Source of the DNA: Rubrobacter_A sp965214435
GTDB lineage: Bacteria > Actinomycetota > Rubrobacteria > Rubrobacterales > Rubrobacteraceae
Direction of reading: 5' to 3'
DNA length: 64,000 bases
Assembly (NCBI GenBank): GCA_965214435.1
Contig: OZ243960.1
Location: 2,170,001-2,234,000, forward strand
Under the pieces are notes generated by a model. That model was given only the letters and a program-made list of their open reading frames with translations. It made no database searches and was not told the origin of the DNA. Below, one piece after another: positions 57,851 through 64,000 of this stretch (position 1 is its first letter; every line of letters begins with the position of its first letter). A program made the translations under genes and the position numbers.

Positions 57851-57881
57851 TAAAAACGTGCTTTTCCGCTCCTAAAAGCAC
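57851..57881 (-). terminator. Rho-independent terminator of the hybrid kinase gene
   Basis: On the minus strand GTGCTTTT, an 8-base loop and AAAAGCAC are followed by GTTTTT. It lies 91 bases after the hybrid kinase stop and 49 bases before the next gene's start on the same strand, isolating the two transcription units. Confidence 0.75.
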
Positions 57882-57972
57882 TTACTGGCAGTGTAACATC
57901 CCTGACAACCTGGAAATTTGACTAGGTAGGCCGCGAAGTTTCGGGTCTCCGCGGGAGGTTATAGAAAGATTT

Positions 57973-60564
57973 TTAAGCTTTTACCTGGTGCTCTAGCGCC
58001 GCGCGGGCGTCTTCGAACTCCGAGGCGAGACGCTCGACGAGCCGCGGAGCATGTTCCAGGTCACCCGAGATTCCGGCTTCCTTGAGCTCTCTGCAGACCC
58101 CGGCCATCCGGAGCACCCCCATGGTGTTGCAAGATCCCTGGAGGGTGTGGCCCACGTACTCCACGGTGCTCGCGTCACCCGAAGCCGCGGCCCGGTGGGC
58201 AGTCTCCACCAGCAGGGGAGCGTCCTCCAGAAAAAGCTGGACAAACTCGGCCAGGATGTCCGGTTCGCCTTCTTCTTGCAGGTTGCGCAGATTCTCCAGC
58301 ACGGCTCCGTCCAGAACGGGAGGGTCGGCGACTTCTTCGGATACTCCGAGAGCTTTAGAGACGCCGGGGGTCTCGGTCATCACGTCTCCGCTAACCTCCG
58401 GCCGAGGTTGAGCGCTGGCTCTCTCTTCCCGGAGGCTGTGGCGGGTTATTAGCCGGGGTGCGCGGTCCGGGAAAGTTACGGCCGGCAGACTCAGAACGGC
58501 TTCCAGAGCATCGCGAAGCTCCGAGCGGCTTACGGGCTCGGTCAGGTAGGCTTCTATGCCGGCGTCCCGGGCTTGTTGGCCGTGCCCGCGCTGCCCGACG
58601 GTCGCCAGGAGTACCAGCCGGGTGGGTTCGGCCGCGGGCTCGGCCTTTATCTTGCGGGCCAGGTCTATGCCGTCCTTCCCGGCCACCTCGGTAGTGAGGA
58701 TCGCCAGGTCGTACGGATCCCCGGCGCTGGCCGCGCTCCGCAACTTCTCCAGGGCTTGCGAACCGTCTCCAGCGCCCGCGCTGCGCATCTCCCAGGAAGA
58801 GAGTTGGTCACAGAGGTTGGCGCGCTTTGCGGCGTTGTCTTCCACTACCAGGACGCGCAGGAACTTTAGGCTCTGTGGAACCTCCGGGGCGCCGTCTATA
58901 GCTCTTTGGGACGCGGGCTGCTTGTCGAACGGCAGGGTAGCCCAGAAAGTGCTGCCCGGCTTCGCATCCGGCTGGCTGTGGAGTCCTATTTCCCCGCCCA
59001 TAAGCTCGACGAGTTGCTTTGAGATGACGAGCCCGAGCCCGGTCCCGCCGTAGCGGCGAGTGGTCGAGGCGTCGGCCTGGGAAAAAGACTGGAACAGGTG
59101 CCGCTGGTGTTCGGGGGCTATGCCGATGCCGGTGTCTCTTACTTCAAAGCGCACCACGGCCCGGGTCTCGGAGTCTTCGGCGAGTTCAAAGCGGGAGGTA
59201 ACCTCTCCGCTCTCGGTAAACTTAACGGCGTTGCCGAGCAGGTTCGTCAGGATCTGGCGTAGCCTCCCGGGGTCGCCCCGCAGCAGGGACGGTACCCCGG
59301 GCTCTACAAAGTTTGAGAAAACTAGCCCTTTATGCTCCGCGCCACGGCCGAGAAACTCCGCCACGTTCTGTACCGCGACCCGCAGGTCGAAGTCCGTGGC
59401 GTCGAGGCGCATCTCACCGGCCTCTATCTTCGAGAAGTCCAGGATGTCGTTTATGATGGTCAGGAGGTTTTCGCCCGAAAGACGGAGCATCCGGGCGTAC
59501 TCCCGCTGCTCGGCGTCGAGGTCGGTGTCTAGTAGAAGCTCGGTCATGCCGATGACGCCGTTCATCGGAGTCCGGGTCTCGTGCGACATGTTCGCCAGGA
59601 AGTTGCTTTTTATCCGGTTTGCGGCCTCGGCCGCTTCCTTGGCTTCTTGCATGGTTTCTTCGGCGAGCTTGGATGCCGTAATATCGAACTGCACGCCCTG
59701 CCAGAACTGGGGCCGGCCGTTCTCGTCGTGGACCAGTACCGACTCGTCCCGGGTCCATAGAACCTGGCCGTCAGCGGCGTTCTGACGGTACTCTAGGGTC
59801 AGGGTCTCACCCGAGGCGAGGCTTTCGGCGTGGGTGGCGGCTACGCGCTCGCGGTCCTCGGGGTGGACTATACGCTCCCAGTGGCCGGGGTCTTTGATCA
59901 GTGTCTCCGCCGGGTAACCCAGCATGGTCTCCGCCTGGGGGCTTACATACGTGGTACGGCCCTCGTTCCCGGTCTCCCGGACGTAGGTGACGGCCGGTAT
60001 CTGCTCGACCAGCGCCCGGTAGCGGGTCTCGGCCTGCCGGCTTTCCCGGTAGGACCGGTCCAGGCTGTCGGCAAACAGGTAGGCAATAGTGGCGACCACC
60101 AGAAGCGCCAGCGCGGATATGTAGGAGCTTTCCGAAGCTATCCCGGTCAGAACCGTGGCACAAATCCCGGCGGCCGCGGCTACGAAACCCGCCCAGGAGG
60201 CGAGCAGAAAGCTCGCCAGCATAACCGGTATACACAGGACCAGATACACCGTGGTCGGGCTTGCCTCGTTCAGCGCAATAAAGGGCGCCGCGGTAGCCAG
60301 CAGCACCGTCATCACGCTCGCCGCCCGCACAAAGCCACACCGGTTGGTAACGTACAGCGCCACCACCAGTAGAAGGACCACGCCGTTTGAGAGGTAGAAC
60401 TGCGTGTAACCCTGGGTGAAGTTCTGGACCGACAAGGTCAGGGCGGCAAAGAACATGCCGAGGATGACGATCGCCAGCACCCGGCCTTTTCGCCGCGAGT
60501 CCTGGCTATCGCTGTTTACCCGGAAGAATCCGCTTTCTCCTGGAGCTTCAAAGCCCACGGTCAC
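57973..60564 (-). CDS. Membrane-bound hybrid histidine kinase (TM-PAS-HisKA-HATPase-REC-HPt)
   Basis: 863 residues from GTG with GAGGAG 6 bases upstream. Five or so membrane helices span ~28-165, PAS ~180-300 (AVTYVRETGNEG, WERIVHPEDRERV), HisKA with His 328 in ANMSHETRTPMNGVIGM, HATPase (NAVKFTESG; DTGIGIAPEHQ; GGTGLGLVISKQLVELMGG), a receiver-like domain 585-705 and a C-terminal HPt with His 806 in VGHTLQGSC. The receiver reads LAILTTEVAGKDG where the phospho-Asp should be, so it lacks the acceptor and is probably inactive in phosphotransfer, yet the HPt is intact. No partner regulator adjacent. Transcribed as a separate unit, bounded by a terminator. Confidence 0.87.
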   Translation of the reverse strand: MTVGFEAPGESGFFRVNSDSQDSRRKGRVLAIVILGMFFAALTLSVQNFTQGYTQFYLSNGVVLLLVVALYVTNRCGFVRAASVMTVLLATAAPFIALNEASPTTVYLVLCIPVMLASFLLASWAGFVAAAAGICATVLTGIASESSYISALALLVVATIAYLFADSLDRSYRESRQAETRYRALVEQIPAVTYVRETGNEGRTTYVSPQAETMLGYPAETLIKDPGHWERIVHPEDRERVAATHAESLASGETLTLEYRQNAADGQVLWTRDESVLVHDENGRPQFWQGVQFDITASKLAEETMQEAKEAAEAANRIKSNFLANMSHETRTPMNGVIGMTELLLDTDLDAEQREYARMLRLSGENLLTIINDILDFSKIEAGEMRLDATDFDLRVAVQNVAEFLGRGAEHKGLVFSNFVEPGVPSLLRGDPGRLRQILTNLLGNAVKFTESGEVTSRFELAEDSETRAVVRFEVRDTGIGIAPEHQRHLFQSFSQADASTTRRYGGTGLGLVISKQLVELMGGEIGLHSQPDAKPGSTFWATLPFDKQPASQRAIDGAPEVPQSLKFLRVLVVEDNAAKRANLCDQLSSWEMRSAGAGDGSQALEKLRSAASAGDPYDLAILTTEVAGKDGIDLARKIKAEPAAEPTRLVLLATVGQRGHGQQARDAGIEAYLTEPVSRSELRDALEAVLSLPAVTFPDRAPRLITRHSLREERASAQPRPEVSGDVMTETPGVSKALGVSEEVADPPVLDGAVLENLRNLQEEGEPDILAEFVQLFLEDAPLLVETAHRAAASGDASTVEYVGHTLQGSCNTMGVLRMAGVCRELKEAGISGDLEHAPRLVERLASEFEDARAALEHQVKA

Positions 60565-60663
60565 GCAAGCTCCTCTGTCTACCCCGACGACCGGCCAGCC
60601 TCATCTGGCCTACCCCAACTTATCGGTCGGGAATAGAAAAGACTTTAATCCACCGGGCCGTCT

Positions 60664-61101
60664 TCAAGCCGCCGTACCGGCTACCAGGTACAGCAAGAGG
60701 ACGCCGCGAGCACTCCAGGCGGCGGTGCGCAGCCAGTTGGAGCGGACGAGAAAGCGGTGGGTCGCGGCGTCGAAGCCGTTACCGAGAACGCGGTGGCACG
60801 GGACCTGCAGAAAGTAAGTCGAGAGCCAGGCTACGGCGAGCAGCACCACCCCGAGAAGCGCCTGCCACAGCGTCACGCTCTCCGGGCGCAGCGGTACGAG
60901 AAGGACCGTGGTGGCGGCTTCTAAAAGCATCGGCGGGCCGACGACAAACGAGGTGAGCCGGGAGTGGGCGTCAGCGTAAGCCCGGAAGACCTCTTTGCCG
61001 ACCCGGCCCATCAGCGGGTAGTGGACTACCTGGACGAACCAGATCAGGCCGACCATAAATAGAGTGGCCGCCAGGTTCGCAGAGAGGATCCACCCTTCCA
61101 G
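60664..61101 (-). CDS. Small multi-pass membrane protein, probable CTG start
   Basis: About 145 residues with four hydrophobic helices: LSANLAATLFMVGLIWFVQVVHYPLM, FVVGPPMLLEAATTVLLVP, ALLGVVLLAVAWLSTYFLQ and VLLLYLV. Starting at CTG 61101 (AAAGGA 6 bases upstream) gives EGWILSANLAATLF; only CTG lies between the preceding in-frame TAG and the ATG at 61056, which cuts the first helix. HRVLGNGFDAATHRFLVRSNWLRT is a conserved-looking loop; I do not know a name for the family. Last gene of the HDAC-SDR-FAD oxidoreductase unit. Confidence 0.7.
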   Translation of the reverse strand: MEGWILSANLAATLFMVGLIWFVQVVHYPLMGRVGKEVFRAYADAHSRLTSFVVGPPMLLEAATTVLLVPLRPESVTLWQALLGVVLLAVAWLSTYFLQVPCHRVLGNGFDAATHRFLVRSNWLRTAAWSARGVLLLYLVAGTAA

Positions 61102-61130
61102 GACGCGTCCTTTCCCGGACTACCTCCGGG

Positions 61131-62135
61131 TCAGCCCTCGCGCCCGAGAATCTGGTCGGCGGCCGCCAGCCCGGAGAGCGTCGCCCCCTCGACCTTTGGC
61201 TGGCCGAATGAGTCCCCGGCGAAGAGCAGCGTCGGGCTTCCCGAGGCCATCAGGTAGGGGTCCGGGTGGGCGTTCGTTACCCAACTGTAGCGCCAGCGGG
61301 CTATCGAGGTCTCGACGGCGTGGGAAGCCAGCTCCGCGCCTAGTTGGTCCCCGGCGAGGGAGAGTAGCTCGCGGGTCACGGCTTCGTCGTCCGTCTCCCA
61401 GTGCTCGCCGCTCCAGCCGGGTCCGGCGTGGATGGTCACGCCCGGTTCCTCGGAGATACCCTTGCGCTGGTTGTCCCCGATCCAGTCCAAAGGCTCGCTT
61501 TTTATCTGCACGCCGCCCGGCTCGGGGACCGGAGTTTCCCCGTCCAGCAGCGCCATGAGCGCTATGCAAGGGTCGTAGGAGACCTCCTCCAACTGCTGCC
61601 GGTCGCCGTCCGGTAGACGGTAATCCCCGGACTCGATGAGCGCCAGCGACTGCGGAACCGGGGCGGTTAGTAGCAGAACATCCGCCCTGTAGGTCGCCTC
61701 TCCGGCGACGACTTCCCAGCCGTCGTCGCGGGTGTGTATGTCGACCACGCGCTCGCCGGTGTGGACGTCTAAGTCGCGGGCGAGGTACTTCGGGACGGAG
61801 GTCATGCCTTCGGCGCCCCGGTAGCGGGGATGGCCGTCCTCGCTCCGGTTGCCGTCGGCGTCGGCGAAACCCTTTGTCCACTCTTCCACGACGCCGGCTT
61901 GGATCCAGCCTTCGACGAGCGCTTCGAAACGTTCGCCCCGGACGGTAAAGAACTGGGTGCCGTGGTCGAACGCGCCACCGGAAAACCGGCGGGTAGCCAT
62001 CCGGCCGCCGACGCCCCGGCCCTTGTCGAGGACCGTGACCCGCCAGCCATTATCTTGAAGCTCGTTCGCGGCTATGAGACCGGCCATACCGGCCCCGACG
62101 ATTACGCAGGAGGAATTAGTTGCCATGTCGCTCAT
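61131..62135 (-). CDS. FAD-dependent amine-oxidase/renalase-like oxidoreductase
   Basis: 334 residues. CVIVGAGMAGLIAANELQDNGWRVTVLDKGRGVGGRMATRRF is the dinucleotide-binding GxGxxG plus GGRM signature of the flavin monoamine oxidase / renalase-like family; GGAFDHGTQFFTVR and the C-terminal LLFAGDSFGQPKVEGATLSGLAAADQIL complete the FAD site. Such enzymes oxidise amines or reduced nicotinamide adducts. ATG at 62135 (or 62126). It lies 31 bases after the SDR gene in a four-gene operon. Substrate unknown. Confidence 0.83.
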   Translation of the reverse strand: MSDMATNSSCVIVGAGMAGLIAANELQDNGWRVTVLDKGRGVGGRMATRRFSGGAFDHGTQFFTVRGERFEALVEGWIQAGVVEEWTKGFADADGNRSEDGHPRYRGAEGMTSVPKYLARDLDVHTGERVVDIHTRDDGWEVVAGEATYRADVLLLTAPVPQSLALIESGDYRLPDGDRQQLEEVSYDPCIALMALLDGETPVPEPGGVQIKSEPLDWIGDNQRKGISEEPGVTIHAGPGWSGEHWETDDEAVTRELLSLAGDQLGAELASHAVETSIARWRYSWVTNAHPDPYLMASGSPTLLFAGDSFGQPKVEGATLSGLAAADQILGREG

Positions 62136-62166
62136 CCGGGACTCTTTCTAGATACTCTTTTAGTGC

Positions 62167-62931
62167 TCAGGTGCTCTTCTGGGAGCGGCGGGGGAGGGTG
62201 CGGACGGTCGAGAGACCGCCGTCGATGCCGAATACCTGGCCGGTTACCCAGTCCTGTTCGGGGTCCAGGAGCCACCGGATCATGGACGCTATATCCTTCG
62301 GTTCCCCGAGCCGGCCGAGCGGGTGCAAGTCGGTCGACGCCTGGCGGGCGGTGTCGCTGCGGGTTACGTTCGCGGTCATTTGCGTCTGGATGAGACCCGG
62401 CGCTACCACGTTAAAGCGGAGGTTCCGTCCCACGTAGGAGGACGCCGCCGCGAGCGCCAGCCCCGTTACCCCACCCTTGGCAGCGGCTACCGCCTCGTGG
62501 TTGGCGAGCCCGACCCGCGCGGCGACCGAGGACAGCAAGACCACCGAGCCGCCGTCCTGCATGTGGTTGGCCGCGGCCTTTACGGTCCCGAAGGCGGTTG
62601 TCATATTCAACGCTATGGTATTGGCCCACTCATCGTCAGTGGTCAGGTGCGCCGGCTTCAAGATAAACGACCCGACGCAGTTGGCGACCCCGTCTACGCG
62701 GCCGTACTGGTCTACCGCCTCTTTAAAGAGCCCGTCTACCTCGCTGGTCTGCGTGGCGTCGAGGGCGACGGTGTGGGCGCCGTACTCGTCGGCGAGCTTG
62801 CCGAGCTTATCTTCGTCTCGGCCACCGGCTACAAGCTGGGCTCCGTCTTCGGCAAGTCGGCGGCACAGCTCGGTCCCGATGCCGCCGGTCGCGCCGAGGA
62901 CTACGTAAACCGGACGTTCGTTGTTATCCAT
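62167..62931 (-). CDS. Short-chain dehydrogenase-like protein lacking the catalytic Tyr
   Basis: 254 residues. GATGGIGTELCRRLAEDGAQLVAGGRDEDK (Rossmann start), VANCVGSFILKP, and SSVAARVGLANHEAVAAAKGGV: the Ser and Lys are present but where SDRs carry Tyr-x-x-x-Lys the text is VAAAK, so the general base Tyr is missing. Members with NHEAxAAAK are a known subgroup whose chemistry may differ. The gene overlaps the HDAC-like gene by eight bases and precedes the FAD oxidoreductase. Could be a redox enzyme with a different mechanism or a binding protein. Confidence 0.8.
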   Translation of the reverse strand: MDNNERPVYVVLGATGGIGTELCRRLAEDGAQLVAGGRDEDKLGKLADEYGAHTVALDATQTSEVDGLFKEAVDQYGRVDGVANCVGSFILKPAHLTTDDEWANTIALNMTTAFGTVKAAANHMQDGGSVVLLSSVAARVGLANHEAVAAAKGGVTGLALAAASSYVGRNLRFNVVAPGLIQTQMTANVTRSDTARQASTDLHPLGRLGEPKDIASMIRWLLDPEQDWVTGQVFGIDGGLSTVRTLPRRSQKST

Positions 62932-63850
62932 GCGTGATGCCTTTCTGTAGCTTCTGCCTGTGTAGGGCCGCGGCCCGTTCTACGGTCTGGAAGTGGATGT
63001 CCACCGTGTCGGAGACTTCCCGGGCGTAGCCGCCGGCCATCGTGGCGACGACGGGCAGGCCGCGATCCCGGCACCCTTCGAGCACCATCCGGTCCCGCTC
63101 CGAGAGCCCTCTTTTGCTGACCGACAGCCGCCCGAGTTTGTCGCCCGCGAACGGGTCCGCCCCGGCCAGGAAGATCGCTAGTTGCGCTTCCTGCTCCAAT
63201 GCTTTCTCCAGCCCGCCGGAGAGCGTCGAGAGGAAACCGGCGTCGTCGGTGCCGTCGGCAAGCTCGACGTCGAGGTCGCTCTTCTCCTTGTTAAACGGGA
63301 AGTTCTTCGCGCCGTGGATCGAGAACGTAAAGATAGACGGGTCGTCAGCGAGGATGCTCGCGGTGCCGTTGCCCTGATGCACGTCGGTGTCTATGATGAC
63401 CACCTTCTCGACGAGACCTTCGGCCTGTAGCGCCCGGGCGGCAATGGCGGCGTCGTTCAGGATGCAGTAACCTTCCCCTCGGTCGGCGAAGGCGTGGTGG
63501 GTGCCGCCGGCGATGTTCGCGGCGAACCCATCCTGCAAAGCTACCCGGCAGGCGTCGAGCGTGCCGCCGGAAGCCCTACGTGAACGCTCGACCATCCTCT
63601 TTGACCAGGGAAAGCCGATCCGGCGTACCTCCTGCTTGGTGAGGGTGCCGTCCACGACCCGCCGCAGGTAGTCCGGGGAGTGGGCGCGCAGGATCTGCTC
63701 GTCGCTTACCGCCTCCGGGACCCGCAACTCGCCGTCCCCGACTATACCGGCTCCTTCGACCCGCTCGCGCAACATCGAGTACTTCTCCATCGGGAACCGG
63801 TGTCCCTCGGGCAGCGGTAGCACGAAGTGGTCGCTGTAGAAGACTTTCAA
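62924..63850 (-). CDS. Class IV-like histone-deacetylase-family protein
   Basis: 308 residues from TTG at 63850 (family start VFYSDHFVLPLPEGHRFPMEKY; an in-frame ATG 129 bases upstream adds unrelated sequence). Zinc-deacetylase motifs: GGTHHAFADRGEGYC (His pair), VIIDTDVHQGNGTA (Asp and His ligands), GADPFAGDKLGRLSVSK (Asp ligand), and MAGGYAR near the end. The HxFPMxKY opening resembles HDAC11-like members. Deacetylation of a protein or small molecule is likely but the target is unknown. It is first in an operon with an SDR, a FAD oxidoreductase and a membrane protein. A different AcuC-type enzyme is at 13.3 kb. Confidence 0.88.
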   Translation of the reverse strand: MKVFYSDHFVLPLPEGHRFPMEKYSMLRERVEGAGIVGDGELRVPEAVSDEQILRAHSPDYLRRVVDGTLTKQEVRRIGFPWSKRMVERSRRASGGTLDACRVALQDGFAANIAGGTHHAFADRGEGYCILNDAAIAARALQAEGLVEKVVIIDTDVHQGNGTASILADDPSIFTFSIHGAKNFPFNKEKSDLDVELADGTDDAGFLSTLSGGLEKALEQEAQLAIFLAGADPFAGDKLGRLSVSKRGLSERDRMVLEGCRDRGLPVVATMAGGYAREVSDTVDIHFQTVERAAALHRQKLQKGITHG

Positions 63851-64000
63851 AGCGTCTCGTCCCGGAAGTACATGGCTGCAATGTAGTACATCTCCGGCCT
63901 CCGGTTTGCGGTAGCTTTCATAAAAGCGGTATTTTGCCTGTGGTAGCATCCAGCTTTCGTGAAAGGTACACGCTAACAAGTGGACGACGCGGCGCAGCAG
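63851..64000. other. Upstream region of the HDAC-like operon to the window edge
   Basis: 150 bases. The minus-strand reading frame of the HDAC-like gene stays open to 63979 but the added residues do not resemble the family. The sequence includes AT-richer pieces (around 63921-63931, ATAAAAGCGGT) that may hold the operon promoter; no clear hexamer pair seen. Nothing coding on the plus strand. Confidence 0.35.

Noticed and set aside
1..64000. tRNA, rRNA, CRISPR array, intact insertion sequence or prophage
   Set aside because: No cloverleaf-like or rRNA sequence in the gaps, no regular repeat-spacer series, no transposase, integrase or phage structural gene among the proteins.

Overview
The window is high-GC bacterial chromosome with dense short operons, many GTG/TTG (and apparently some CTG) starts, and a gene set typical of a deep-branching actinomycete such as Rubrobacter: CYTH-CHAD protein, AcuC, Mrp antiporter, sensory-rhodopsin-transducer homologue, fused response regulator/thioredoxin-reductase-like protein. 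That placement is inferred from gene content only. I saw no rRNA, tRNA, CRISPR array, intact insertion sequence or phage structural gene.

Layout. 1-2 kb: end of a partner-switching module (STAS protein, SpoIIE-type phosphatase) and a degenerate receiver protein. 2-4.9 kb: CYTH-CHAD polyphosphate-type protein coupled to a SixA-like phosphatase, then a secreted NlpC/P60 hydrolase with its terminator. 5-9.3 kb: DMT and TVP38-type membrane proteins, a KefB-like antiporter and an NTF2-fold protein. 9.4-10 kb: a lower-GC accessory gene. 10-18 kb: housekeeping and small proteins (2-hydroxyacid dehydrogenase, AcuC, ClpS, ASRT homologue, FemAB-like and GNAT proteins). 18.2-24.3 kb: complete mrpABCDEFG Na+/H+ antiporter operon preceded by a short leader ORF. 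24-31 kb: glycosyltransferase, Tat-type sulfatase-like hydrolase, redoxin plus coiled-coil protein, TatA, SRPBCC, zincin and SDR proteins. 31-32.6 kb: a degraded segment and an AT-rich DUF3644/HEPN-like gene, the clearest horizontally acquired island. 33-43 kb: quinone oxidoreductase, RarA, TetR/MFS pair, two membrane glycosyltransferase-like proteins, and an MgtE-like transporter with a PhoU/TrkA-C partner. 43.4-47 kb: TetR, glutathionyl-hydroquinone-reductase-like protein, WrbA and a maleylacetate-reductase-like dehydrogenase around a 24-bp perfect palindrome, probably a quinone-stress module. 47-50.6 kb: TetR/MBL/DUF4260 operon, then an antiporter-rhodanese gene interrupted by a single in-frame TGA. 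50.6-60.6 kb: MFS transporter fused to a UBP zinc finger, then a compact signalling operon (receiver-TrxR fusion, two cNMP-domain histidine kinases, a diadenylate-cyclase domain protein) and a hybrid kinase. 60.6-64 kb: HDAC-like, SDR, FAD oxidoreductase and membrane protein operon.

Strongest points: (1) the rhodanese in-frame TGA at a usual Cys position with a downstream hairpin (selenocysteine candidate or fresh nonsense mutation); (2) the c-di-AMP/cNMP/redox signalling operon at 52.6-57.8 kb; (3) several genes whose only Shine-Dalgarno-supported start is CTG; (4) the quinone module with its palindromic operator; (5) the AT-rich HEPN-like gene.
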